A stretch of DNA of 64,000 nt from NCBI GenBank assembly GCA_002421005.1, contig DIJC01000015.1, positions 1-64,000 on the forward strand, given 5' to 3'. The notes under the pieces were generated by a model. The model did not search any database. It was given only the letters and a program-made list of their open reading frames with translations, and was not told where the DNA came from. Position numbers and translations under genes: made by a program. Below are positions 34,558 through 43,022 of this stretch, piece by piece (position 1 is the stretch's first letter; each line of letters starts with the position of its first letter). The stretch comes from Enterobacteriaceae bacterium UBA5654 (GTDB taxonomy: Bacteria > Pseudomonadota > Gammaproteobacteria > Enterobacterales > Enterobacteriaceae).

Positions 34558-35646
34558 TTAGCGGCCGAAAAACTCAACCTTTTCAAAGGCGGTGCGCAGG
34601 GTTTCCGGGGTCAGGGTGACGGGCAGAAAGTGAATAGATTCGACCGGGCGTAACGTGTGGGCGATGACCCGATCCAGCTCTTCGCGGTTGTTAATATCGA
34701 CCTCCAGTTCTGCCAGGCGCGTCGGCAGATGAAAGCGCTGATAAGCGGCGTTGAGTTGCGCCAGCACGTCGTCCTGACCGAGCAGGGCGCTCTGCACCAG
34801 AATACCGTAGGCCACTTTGGTGCCGTGGAGGAATTTTGCCGTCTGTGGCAGCACCGTCAGCCCGTTATGCACCGCGTGCGCCGCCGCGACGCGGGTGTAA
34901 CGCTCGCCAAGCCCGCCGACCATACCGCCGCCCGCAATGATCGCATCCACCACGTCGCGAAACGCCTGGCTTAGCACACCGCGCTGTTGATCGGCCAGCG
35001 CCTCCTCGCTTTTCGCCAGCAGCACATCGCGGATAGCCAGCGCGCCATTGATGCCGAGGCGCACCGTCAGCGACAGGGTTTCCGGCTGCGGAGCCAGCAC
35101 CACCGCTTCATACCATTTTGCCAGCGTATCGCCGATGCCCGCCAGCAGATATTCCGCCGGGGCGTTGAGGATAATCTGCGGCTCGACCAGCACGAGGACG
35201 TTGGCATCGTCGAAAATGTCAAAATGCAGCGCCTGACCGGCATCGTTGTACCACACCGAAAGGGGCGTCCAGGCGGCGCAGGTCGCGGCAATGGTGGGGA
35301 TCGCCACGAACGGCAGACCCAGACGCCGCGCCAGCGCTTTGGCGGTATCCAGCAGCGCACCGCCGCCAACGCCAATCACCAGCGCGCGATCGTCCCCCGC
35401 GTCCTGCGCCAGTTCTGCCACGTCCGTTTCGCTACAGTGACCGGTAAACAGGCGGTGCTTCGCCCCCGGCGCGTTAAACGCCTCAGGCAGAAAAGGACGC
35501 GCACCGGCGATGGCACGTTCGCCGTAAACCCAGAACGCGCGGGAAAGTTGTTCTTTGCTGAAGAAGTCAGTCAGCCGCGCGAGGCTGCCGCTGTGTGAAA
35601 AATAGTTGGCGGGGCCGGTGACGACGCGAATATCAGTGTTGCTCAT
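34558..35646 (-). CDS. hcxA: Hydroxycarboxylate dehydrogenase A (iron-dependent alcohol dehydrogenase family)
   Basis: HcxA (YbdH) is a 362-residue NADPH-dependent 2-oxoacid reductase acting on 2-oxobutanoate and 2-oxoglutarate in E. coli. It has the GGGALLDTAKALARRLGLPF cofactor region, PTIAATCAAWTPLSVWYND, and metal-ligand segments AAAHAVHNGL and FLHGTKVAYG. It diverges from an ABC importer operon across a 161-bp region with MetJ-box-like octamers. Because the methionine salvage intermediate 4-methylthio-2-oxobutanoate is also a 2-oxoacid, a link to that pathway is possible but unproven. Confidence 0.93.
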   Translation of the reverse strand: MSNTDIRVVTGPANYFSHSGSLARLTDFFSKEQLSRAFWVYGERAIAGARPFLPEAFNAPGAKHRLFTGHCSETDVAELAQDAGDDRALVIGVGGGALLDTAKALARRLGLPFVAIPTIAATCAAWTPLSVWYNDAGQALHFDIFDDANVLVLVEPQIILNAPAEYLLAGIGDTLAKWYEAVVLAPQPETLSLTVRLGINGALAIRDVLLAKSEEALADQQRGVLSQAFRDVVDAIIAGGGMVGGLGERYTRVAAAHAVHNGLTVLPQTAKFLHGTKVAYGILVQSALLGQDDVLAQLNAAYQRFHLPTRLAELEVDINNREELDRVIAHTLRPVESIHFLPVTLTPETLRTAFEKVEFFGR

Positions 35647-35681
35647 GTGTGTTGTCCTTTTGCGTGATCGCTAACCTGATG

Positions 35682-35705
35682 TTATGTCTGGACATCTGGA
35701 TGGCT
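35682..35705. promoter_or_regulatory. Tandem MetJ-box-like octamers between hcxA and the ABC operon
   Basis: Three contiguous octamers TTATGTCT, GGACATCT and GGATGGCT match the MetJ consensus AGACGTCT at 5, 6 and 5 of 8 positions. MetJ binds two or more adjacent octamers cooperatively and tolerates weak matches. The better sites at 41914-41929 and 44284-44299 in the neighbouring mtn genes strengthen this one. Confidence 0.5.
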
Positions 35706-35807
35706 AATAATATTTTGTTTTATGTTATGCCTTTTCTGTCGTTGCCAGTCAAGTTGAAGGCATGAAATATACGCTAAATCAAAACATTAATATCAGGGAG
35801 CGCAGCG

Positions 35808-37310
35808 ATGATAGCCAATCGCCTTGAAATGCGTGGGATCGGCCTGGCCTTTGCAGGCGTGAAGGCGCTCGCCCAGGTTGACTTCACGCTGACCGGCGGT
35901 TCAGTCCATGCCCTGACCGGGGCCAACGGCGCGGGCAAGTCCACGCTGATGGCCGTGCTGTCAGGAACATATGACCATTATGAAGGTGAGATCGCCATCA
36001 ATAATACGGTGGTATCGATCCGCACGCCGCGCGATGCAAAGCGGCTGGGGATCCATCTGGTTCAGCAGGAAGTGGACGTCGCGCTGATCCCCGGTCTGAG
36101 CATTGCCGAAAACATTATGCTCGACGCGCTGGCGGAGCCGGGGCACCGCTACCGCTGGGGTGAGATTCACCGTCAGGCGCGGGCAGCTCTGGCCCAGTTG
36201 GACGTCACGCTGGACGTTAGACGCACCATTGATAGCTGCTCGCTGGCGGAAAAACAGCAAATTCTGCTGGCGCGGGCGCTGTCGCACCACTGCCGCTTTC
36301 TGATCCTTGATGAACCGACCGCGCCGCTGGACAGGCATGAAAGCGAGCGCCTGTTTGCCGTCGTCCGCCGCCTGCAACAGCAGGGCATCGCCGTCGTCTT
36401 TATTTCCCATCGCATTCACGAACTGAAAGCCATTTGCGACACCCTGACGGTGTTGCGCGACGGCAGGCTGATTGAAAGCGGACCGCTGGCGGCGCTGAGC
36501 GCGGAAGCCATCGTCGAGAAAATGCTCGGTCATGAATTGAGTGATATTTACCCACCGCGCCGCCCACCCTGCGGTGATGAGATCCTGCTTCGCGTGGACG
36601 GACTGCACGACGCCACGCTGTTAAAAGATATTTCGCTGCGTCTGCGCAAAGGGGAGATTCTCGGCATTGCCGGGCTGGCGGGGGCGGGCAAAACCGAACT
36701 GTGCAAGGCGCTGTTTGGCGCAACGAAGAGTCGCAGCGAGCGCGGGGAGCTTAACGGCCAGCCATGGCGACCGCGCGATCCGGCGGACTCCGTGACGCGC
36801 GGGCTGGCGCTGGTGCCGGAAGAGCGGCGCAAAGAGGGCATTTTTGTCGATGAGTCCATCGTCATGAATCTGGCAGTGAGTGCGGATAACACCTTTTCCC
36901 GCTGGAGCCTGTTCGGGCATCGTCAGGCGTGGCGCTGGGCGCAGGAAACCATCGCCCGCGTTGGCGTGCGTACTACCGGGCCGGGGCAGCAACTGCGGCG
37001 CTTATCCGGCGGCAACCAGCAAAAGGTCGCCATCGGCAAATGGCTGCGCGCAAACGCCAGCGTGCTGATTTTTGACGAGCCGACCAAAGGCGTGGATGTC
37101 AAAGCCAAAACCGATCTGTTTCAGTTGATCGACGGCCTGGCGCGCGAGGGGCGCGGGGTGATCTATGCGTCCGGCGAATTCAGCGAACTGGTCGGTTTGT
37201 GCGACCGAATTTGTGTGCTCTGGGACGGGCGCATTGTGGCAGAAATTGAGGGCGAGGAGGCCCGCGAAGAGACACTTCTTTATTACTCGACCGGAGGACC
37301 GGCGGCGTGA
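35808..37310 (+). CDS. Sugar-type (CUT2) ABC transporter ATP-binding protein near the mtn genes
   Basis: A double ATPase of 500 residues. Domain 1 has Walker A GANGAGKST and Walker B FLILDEPTAPLD, but its ABC signature reads SCSLAEKQQILLARAL rather than an LSGGQ-like or LSVAQQQ form. Domain 2 has Walker A GLAGAGKTE, signature LSGGNQQKVAIGKWL and Walker B VLIFDEPTKGVDVKAK. It is the first gene of an operon with a permease (GTGA overlap), a binding protein and an LVIVD-repeat protein. The divergent promoter region carries MetJ-like boxes, so the cargo may be 5-methylthioribose or a related methylthio sugar. The transporter family is clear; the substrate is a hypothesis. Confidence 0.88.
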   Translation: MIANRLEMRGIGLAFAGVKALAQVDFTLTGGSVHALTGANGAGKSTLMAVLSGTYDHYEGEIAINNTVVSIRTPRDAKRLGIHLVQQEVDVALIPGLSIAENIMLDALAEPGHRYRWGEIHRQARAALAQLDVTLDVRRTIDSCSLAEKQQILLARALSHHCRFLILDEPTAPLDRHESERLFAVVRRLQQQGIAVVFISHRIHELKAICDTLTVLRDGRLIESGPLAALSAEAIVEKMLGHELSDIYPPRRPPCGDEILLRVDGLHDATLLKDISLRLRKGEILGIAGLAGAGKTELCKALFGATKSRSERGELNGQPWRPRDPADSVTRGLALVPEERRKEGIFVDESIVMNLAVSADNTFSRWSLFGHRQAWRWAQETIARVGVRTTGPGQQLRRLSGGNQQKVAIGKWLRANASVLIFDEPTKGVDVKAKTDLFQLIDGLAREGRGVIYASGEFSELVGLCDRICVLWDGRIVAEIEGEEAREETLLYYSTGGPAA

Positions 37311-38302
37311 GCAAAGCCCTTTCAGTAAACGCGACGGCATCAGGCCGTCAGCAATTTTTCGATTTTCTCTATAAATGGGGCATGTTGCTTACCGTTGTCG
37401 CGCTGATCGCCATTTTTGGCGTGGCGTCAGATAATTTCCTCGATCCCTTTAATATCATCAACATCCTGCGCTCCATTGCGATTGTCACGGTGATCGCCGT
37501 GGGGGTGTCTGTTTCGCTGACCGTGGGCGGTTTTGATCTCTCGGTGGGGTCGACCGCTTCGCTGGCGAACTCGCTGGTGATTTCCCTGTTTGTCTGGTAC
37601 GGCTTCGGCACCGGCGAAGCCATTGCGCTGACGCTGGCGCTCTGTACCCTGGTCGGACTATTTAACGTCTTTTTAATCGTCGTGCTGCGCATTCCCGATA
37701 TGCTCGCCACTCTGGGCAGTCTGTTTGTGATTCAGGGCGTGGCGATGACCTGGAGCTTCGGCGGCTCGATCACTGAAAACATGGTGCTGCCGAGCGGCGA
37801 TATGGCGGAAGGCACTATTCCGGCGGCCTTCAGCCTGCTGGGGCAGGTACCAACCATTGTGATTGTGATGCTGGTGGTGACGGTGCTGGCGCAGCTTGGG
37901 CTGTCGCTCACTACCCACGGACGGCGGATGTACGCCATTGGCGGTAACCCGGAAGCGGCGCGCCTGTCGGGGATCCGCACCACCCGCTATAAAGTCGCCG
38001 CCTATCTGATCGCCTCACTGCTGGCGGGTCTTGGCGGCATTCTGCTGGCCTCGCGCATTGGTTCGTCGCAGGTCAATGCTGGCGGCGGTTATCTGATGGA
38101 CGCGGTGGCTGCCGCGTGGATCGGCTTTTCACTTGCCGGGTCCGGCAAGCCAAATGCGCTGGGTACGCTGGTCGGTGCGGTGATCCTCGGCGTGCTTTCT
38201 AATGGGCTGGTGATGCTGTCAGTGCCGTATTACGCAATGGATATTATTAAGGGCCTGGTGCTGGCTGGCGCTCTTGCATTGACTTACTTCCAGCGACGTT
38301 AA
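37307..38302 (+). CDS. Sugar-type (CUT2) ABC transporter permease near the mtn genes
   Basis: A permease of 331 residues with the RbsC-type signatures VGVSVSLTVGGFDLSVGSTA and GRRMYAIGGNPEAARLSGIR, then WIGFSLAGSGKPNALGTLVG. It starts at GTG, overlapping the ATPase stop (GTGA), which indicates translational coupling. It should form a homodimeric channel in the inner membrane. Substrate is unknown; context points to a ribose-like sugar used by the adjacent mtnK/mtnA pathway. Confidence 0.88.
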   Translation: MSKALSVNATASGRQQFFDFLYKWGMLLTVVALIAIFGVASDNFLDPFNIINILRSIAIVTVIAVGVSVSLTVGGFDLSVGSTASLANSLVISLFVWYGFGTGEAIALTLALCTLVGLFNVFLIVVLRIPDMLATLGSLFVIQGVAMTWSFGGSITENMVLPSGDMAEGTIPAAFSLLGQVPTIVIVMLVVTVLAQLGLSLTTHGRRMYAIGGNPEAARLSGIRTTRYKVAAYLIASLLAGLGGILLASRIGSSQVNAGGGYLMDAVAAAWIGFSLAGSGKPNALGTLVGAVILGVLSNGLVMLSVPYYAMDIIKGLVLAGALALTYFQRR

Positions 38303-38323
38303 CCATTCAGGGGAAATAGAGAA

Positions 38324-39388
38324 ATGAAAAAAATGACGCTTTCACTGCTGGCGCTAAGTTTACTCAGCGCGGTCCCAGGCTATGCGGCAACGCCTGCGCC
38401 AGTTCCGGCGGCCATTGCCGATCACCAGGGGCCGATCCGCATTGCGGTGATCCGCAATTTAGGTTCTGACGACAATACCACCCAGTTTGTTTCCGGGGCG
38501 ATCCAGGAAGGGAAAAAGCTTGGTTTTAAAATCAGTACCTTTCTGAGCAACGGCGACGATGCCAAATTTCAGGATTTTGTGAATCAGGCGATTAGCCAGA
38601 AATACGACGGGATTATTCTGTCGCAGGGGCGCGATCCTTACGCCACTGAGCTGGTAAAAAAAGCGGTCGATGCCGGGATTAAGGTTTCCGTATTTGATAC
38701 GGCGGTTAACGGCGAGATCCCCGGCGTCACGGTGACGCAGCAGGACGACGTTTCGCTGACCAATCTGTCCTTCGGGCAACTGGTCAAGGATTTCAATGGC
38801 AAAGCCAATATCATCAAGCTGTGGGTCGCCGGTTTCCCGCCGATGGAGCGTCGTCAGGCGGCATATAAGGAGCTGCTGAAGCAGAATCCGGGGATTAAAG
38901 AGCTGGAATCGATTGGCGCGGTGTCTTCTGACGTTCAGGGCGACACGGCGAACAAAGTCGGCGCGGTGCTGGCGAAATATCCAAAAGGACAAATTGATGC
39001 GATCTGGGGCACCTGGGATGCCTTCAGCCAGGGGGCGTATAAGGCGCTGAAAGAGAACGGGCGAACTGAAATTAAACTCTACAGCATCGATATTTCTAAC
39101 CAGGATCTACAACTGATGCGTGAATCCGGCAGCCCGTGGAAGGTGAGCGTGGCGGTCGATCCGAAACTGATCGGCGCAACCAACGTGCGGCTGATCGCCA
39201 ATAAGATTGCCGGGGAGCAGACGCCTGCGACCTATGATTTTAAAGCGGCGTCTATCCCGCAGGCGCTGCTGGCAAGCCAGCCGGGCGCGGTGAACGTGGC
39301 CGGTCTTGGCAAAATTATTCCAGGCTGGGGCCAGACGGAAGACTTTATCGCCCCGTGGTTTGCAACGCTTGAAGCAAAGCACAAATGA
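38324..39388 (+). CDS. Periplasmic sugar-binding protein of the mtn-linked ABC importer
   Basis: A 354-residue precursor with a signal peptide (MKKMTLSLLALSLLSAVPGY, cleavage near AYA/AT) and a type I periplasmic-binding fold: QISQ/GIILSQGRDPYATELVKKAV, AIWGTWDAFSQGAYKALK, VSVAVDPKLIGATNVRL. It diverges from ribose- and galactose-binding proteins and ends with an unusually long tail (KIIPGWGQTEDFIAPWF) that may close over a ligand. The stop overlaps the next gene (ATGA). The ligand is unknown; a methylthio-pentose is the working guess from MetJ-like sites and the neighbouring mtnK. Confidence 0.85.
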   Translation: MKKMTLSLLALSLLSAVPGYAATPAPVPAAIADHQGPIRIAVIRNLGSDDNTTQFVSGAIQEGKKLGFKISTFLSNGDDAKFQDFVNQAISQKYDGIILSQGRDPYATELVKKAVDAGIKVSVFDTAVNGEIPGVTVTQQDDVSLTNLSFGQLVKDFNGKANIIKLWVAGFPPMERRQAAYKELLKQNPGIKELESIGAVSSDVQGDTANKVGAVLAKYPKGQIDAIWGTWDAFSQGAYKALKENGRTEIKLYSIDISNQDLQLMRESGSPWKVSVAVDPKLIGATNVRLIANKIAGEQTPATYDFKAASIPQALLASQPGAVNVAGLGKIIPGWGQTEDFIAPWFATLEAKHK

Positions 39389-40626
39389 GTACGCTACCCA
39401 CACCTGAATACAGCCGCAATATGCGGCTGATCGGTCACAGCGATCAGGGTGGTCGGCCGGACGGCGTGCAGCTAATGGTGCATCGTGGCTTTGCGTACAT
39501 TGGGCATATGGTGTCGCAGGGCTTTTCGATTGTGGATGTGCGCGACGCGAAAAATCCGAAGCCCGCAGGCTATGTGGCTGCGCCGCCGGGAACGTGGAAC
39601 GTCCATCTTCAGGCTCACGACGATCTGCTGCTGGTGATCAACGCCCGGGATCTGTTTGCCGATGCGCGTTTTGCCGATGAAAAAGTGTATTACACCCGTC
39701 AGGTCGGCGAGACGGTCAGCGACGTGCAGGATCGCGGCTGGAGCGCCGGACTGCGCGTTTTCGATATTTCCACGCCGGATAAACCGCGTGAAATTGGCTT
39801 TTTGTCGCTGAACGGTATCGGCATTCACCGCATCTGGTACGTCGGCGGACGCTGGGCCTATGTGTCGGCGCTGATCGACGGCTTTACCGATTATATTTTC
39901 CTGACCATTGATTTAGCCGATCCGCGCAGGCCCGAAGTCGCCGGGCGCTGGTGGCTGCCGGGCATGAATCAGGCCGCAGGCGAAACGCCAGACTGGCCGG
40001 AAGGCAAACGCTATGCGCTGCATCACGCGATCATCGCCGGTGATACCGCCTACGGAAGCTGGCGCGACGGCGGGCTGACGCTGCTGGACGTAAAAGATCG
40101 TCGCCAGCCGACGCTTATCAGCCACCGCAACTGGAGTCCGCCGTTTGGCGGTGGCACCCATACCGCGCTGCCGCTGCCGGACCGGGATCTGCTGGTGGTG
40201 CTGGATGAAGCGGTCCTCGACAATCAGGAAGACGGCGAAAAGCTGATCTGGCTGTTTGATATTCGCGAGCCGTCGAATCCGGTGAGCATTTCCACCTTCC
40301 CGCAGCCGAAAGAAATCGACTACGTGGCGAAGGGCGCGCATTTTGGTCCGCATAACCTGCATGAAAACCGGCCGGGGAGTTTCATCAGCTCAACGCTGAT
40401 TTTTGCGACTTACCAGAATGCGGGGGTGCGTGCGTATGATATTTCCGATCCATACCGCCCGGTTGAAACCGGCGCGCTGGTGCCTGCCGCGCCCGCGAAG
40501 ATGATGGATACGCGCCCCGGCAGGCCGCAGGTGATCCAGTCCTGCGATGTGTTTGTTGACGCGCAGGGGATTATTTACAGTACGGACTATAACGGCGGGC
40601 TGTCGGTGATTGAATATCGGGGATAA
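39385..40626 (+). CDS. LVIVD-repeat beta-propeller protein of unknown function
   Basis: A protein of 413 residues built from repeats typical of LVIVD-family propellers: GFSIVDVRDAKNPKPAGYVA, GLRVFDISTPDKPREIGFLS, LTLLDVKDRRQPTLISHRNW, GVRAYDISDPYRPVETGALV. Several conserved histidines (THTALPLPD, GAHFGPHNLHENRPGS, YALHHAI) could bind metal or substrate. There is no signal peptide, so it is probably cytoplasmic. It is translationally coupled to the binding-protein gene and is the last gene of the operon, before a hairpin and the convergent mtnK. Its tight link to a sugar importer suggests a lyase, lactonase or hydrolase acting on the imported compound. No catalytic function is known to me. Confidence 0.75.
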   Translation: MSTLPTPEYSRNMRLIGHSDQGGRPDGVQLMVHRGFAYIGHMVSQGFSIVDVRDAKNPKPAGYVAAPPGTWNVHLQAHDDLLLVINARDLFADARFADEKVYYTRQVGETVSDVQDRGWSAGLRVFDISTPDKPREIGFLSLNGIGIHRIWYVGGRWAYVSALIDGFTDYIFLTIDLADPRRPEVAGRWWLPGMNQAAGETPDWPEGKRYALHHAIIAGDTAYGSWRDGGLTLLDVKDRRQPTLISHRNWSPPFGGGTHTALPLPDRDLLVVLDEAVLDNQEDGEKLIWLFDIREPSNPVSISTFPQPKEIDYVAKGAHFGPHNLHENRPGSFISSTLIFATYQNAGVRAYDISDPYRPVETGALVPAAPAKMMDTRPGRPQVIQSCDVFVDAQGIIYSTDYNGGLSVIEYRG

Positions 40627-40633
40627 GGCCGGA

Positions 40634-40664
40634 CGACAGCGCCCGGCGATGATGGGCGCTGTCG
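40634..40664. terminator. Bidirectional hairpin between the LVIVD gene and mtnK
   Basis: A perfect 11-bp stem CGACAGCGCCC / GGGCGCTGTCG with a 9-nt loop in the gap between two convergent genes. No T-run follows directly, but its position suits a shared 3' boundary. Confidence 0.6.
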
Positions 40665-40677
40665 GTATCAGGAATAA

Positions 40678-41877
40678 TTAACTGTACTGCCTGACGCGGG
40701 CAATCAGCTCTTCGACATTTTCAATGCGTTCGCCAATCACTATCAGCGCTTTTCCCAGCGAAATCGCGTGGCGCAGGCAGGCGTGGCGCATTTCTTCATC
40801 GGCGATGGTGTCGAGATCCGCAACGTGGGAAAGCCCGACGCTGCGACGGATCAGTTCGCTGCCGCAGAAGCCGATGGCATCGTGCCAGACCTTTTGCAGA
40901 AACTGCGAAACGTAGCCCGGATAAGCCAGCGCGTCGTCCCGCGTTTTCTCCACCGCCAGCGCCTGGAAGCGTTCGGCGAAGGTATTCCATAAATCGCGAA
41001 TATCGCTCAGACGCTGTTCGCGCGCGGCGGCGGCATCGCGGATGCCCAGATGACCCGGCGCGCCGCAGAAGTTCAGCAGCAGATTGCCGATGGCGGTTCC
41101 GACGTCAAAACCCACCGGACCAAAAAAACCAAACTCGGCGTCAATCGCCTTCAGGCGGCCTTCAGCGACGAAAATCGATCCGCTATGAATATCCCCGTGC
41201 AGCAGCGCCTCAGCGTGAGAAAAGAAGCGGTGTTTGAGCGCGGCAATGGCCACGTTAAGCTGGGGATCGTCGCGCAGCGCGGCAACCTCTGGCTCAAGCT
41301 CCGGCGGATAGCTATTACGCTCGTGGATCTGATACGGATCGTTGAAGAACAGATCTTCGGTGATCTCACACATTTCCGGGTTGATAAACTGCGCCACCTG
41401 CGCTTTCTTCTGGTGCGGATGCAAAAAGAAATCGCTGGTGTGAAACAGGGTTTGTGCCAGGTACTCGCCAAGCTGGAAAGGGGCCTGCGGGTAGCTGACG
41501 CCTTTGATCAGCTCGCCGCGCCAGATGCGGTGATCGGACAGATCTTCCATTACCATCACCGCAAGTTCAGGATCGAAATGCAGGATATTGACCGTATGCT
41601 GCGGGCAGTGCTGGTAGTGCGCCTTCAGCGTCTGCGCTTCCAGCCGGGCGCGGTCAAGGGTGAGCGGCCAGGACTCGCCGACGCAGCGCACATAGGGCAG
41701 CGCCTGCTTGACGATGATCCGGCTGACGCCTTCAGTATCAAAAATTTTAAATACCAGGTTGAGGTTGCCATCGCCCACTTCCTGCGCCCCGACCAGCGCT
41801 GACGGATTTTCCAGCCCGCCAAATTGTTGCGCGTAAGCCACGGCATCCCCGGCGGTGAACGTTCGATATTGCGACAT
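40678..41877 (-). CDS. mtnK: 5-methylthioribose kinase
   Basis: MtnK phosphorylates 5-methylthioribose to 5-methylthioribose 1-phosphate, recycling the by-product of polyamine and autoinducer synthesis. The 399-residue protein has a protein-kinase-like fold with GDGNLNLVFKI (nucleotide loop), LLHGDIHSGSIFV (catalytic loop) and IDAEFGFFGPVGFDVG (metal-binding segment). It diverges from mtnA across 104 bp containing a MetJ box. It converges with the ABC/LVIVD operon. Confidence 0.94.
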   Translation of the reverse strand: MSQYRTFTAGDAVAYAQQFGGLENPSALVGAQEVGDGNLNLVFKIFDTEGVSRIIVKQALPYVRCVGESWPLTLDRARLEAQTLKAHYQHCPQHTVNILHFDPELAVMVMEDLSDHRIWRGELIKGVSYPQAPFQLGEYLAQTLFHTSDFFLHPHQKKAQVAQFINPEMCEITEDLFFNDPYQIHERNSYPPELEPEVAALRDDPQLNVAIAALKHRFFSHAEALLHGDIHSGSIFVAEGRLKAIDAEFGFFGPVGFDVGTAIGNLLLNFCGAPGHLGIRDAAAAREQRLSDIRDLWNTFAERFQALAVEKTRDDALAYPGYVSQFLQKVWHDAIGFCGSELIRRSVGLSHVADLDTIADEEMRHACLRHAISLGKALIVIGERIENVEELIARVRQYS

Positions 41878-41913
41878 TGCCTCACTCCTTATTCTTTTCT
41901 GATAAAGCCATTC

Positions 41914-41929
41914 AGACGTCTATACATCT
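41914..41929. promoter_or_regulatory. MetJ box pair between mtnK and mtnA
   Basis: AGACGTCT is a perfect consensus octamer and is followed directly by ATACATCT (6 of 8). The site is centred in the divergent mtnK/mtnA promoter region, so S-adenosylmethionine-loaded MetJ would repress both. Confidence 0.82.
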
Positions 41930-41981
41930 GGAATTCATCCTGACACAATGTGACACATCAACGCAACAGGGATTTAACGAG

Positions 41982-43004
41982 ATGCAGACACTACAGACAA
42001 CCAGCCTGCGGGTGAGCCAAAATCAGCTTTTTATCCTCGACCAGCAGGCGCTACCGCAGAAGAAAATCTGGCTGCCCGCCAGCGATGTCGCCGCACTGGT
42101 GGATCATATTCACGCGTTGCGGGTGCGCGGTGCGCCGCTGATCGGCCTCTCCGCGAGCTTGTTACTGGCGCTGCTGGCCGGGCAGGGTGCCGGGCGGGAT
42201 GCGCTGTCTGCGGCGCTGGAAACGCTGCGTGCCGCACGTCCGACGGCGGTAAATCTGATGAACAATCTCGATCGCATGAAGCTGGCGCTGGCGCAGGACG
42301 ATTTTGCGACGGCGCTTGCGGCTGAAGCGCAACGGCTGGTTGCCGAAGACAAACAGCTTTGTGAGCGCATTGCCGTGGCGGGAAGTGCGCTGGTGCCGCC
42401 GGGCAGCCGGTTGCTCACCCACTGCAATACCGGCGGGCTGGCGACGGCGGGCGTGGGCACCGCACTGGGGGTGATTGCCCGCGCGTTTGAACAGGGCCGG
42501 GTAGCAAACGTGTGGGTTGACGAAACGCGCCCGCTCCTTCAGGGCGGACGGTTGACCGCGTGGGAGCTGGGGGAGCTGGGTGTGCCGTATCAGCTTATCA
42601 CCGATTCAATGGCGGCCAGCCTGATGGCGAAAGGGCAGGTGGATGCGGTATGGGTCGGGGCGGATCGCATTGCCGCCAACGGCGACGTGGCGAATAAAAT
42701 CGGCACGTATTCTCTGGCGGTGCTGGCGAAGTTTCACGGCGTGCCGTTTTACGTTGCCGCGCCGCAAACCACCCTCGACCGGCACTGCGCGAATGGCGAC
42801 GCTATTCCGATTGAGCAGCGCGCCGCCAGCGAAGTGACCGGCGTGGCGGGCAGTTTTGGCGCGGTACAGTGGGCACCGGAAGGCGCGCAGGTGTACAACC
42901 CGGCCTTTGACGTGACCCCCGCCGCGCTGATCAGCGGCTGGGTGCTGGACAGCGGCGTGGTCACGCCGGACGCAGTCGCGGCAGGGGTATTTTTGCCAGC
43001 TTAA
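41982..43004 (+). CDS. mtnA: 5-methylthioribose-1-phosphate isomerase
   Basis: MtnA converts methylthioribose 1-phosphate to methylthioribulose 1-phosphate. The 340-residue protein carries RGAPLIGLSASLLLALLAG, LTHCNTGGLATAGVGTALG with the catalytic cysteine, and VGADRIAANGDVANKIGTYS with the catalytic aspartate. The ATG at 41982 gives MQTLQTTSLRVSQNQLFILD, a normal N-terminus; the longer frame crosses the MetJ box and was rejected. It converges with mtnD, 18 nt apart. Confidence 0.94.
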   Translation: MQTLQTTSLRVSQNQLFILDQQALPQKKIWLPASDVAALVDHIHALRVRGAPLIGLSASLLLALLAGQGAGRDALSAALETLRAARPTAVNLMNNLDRMKLALAQDDFATALAAEAQRLVAEDKQLCERIAVAGSALVPPGSRLLTHCNTGGLATAGVGTALGVIARAFEQGRVANVWVDETRPLLQGGRLTAWELGELGVPYQLITDSMAASLMAKGQVDAVWVGADRIAANGDVANKIGTYSLAVLAKFHGVPFYVAAPQTTLDRHCANGDAIPIEQRAASEVTGVAGSFGAVQWAPEGAQVYNPAFDVTPAALISGWVLDSGVVTPDAVAAGVFLPA

Positions 43005-43022
43005 GCGCTTGCCACGGAAGGA

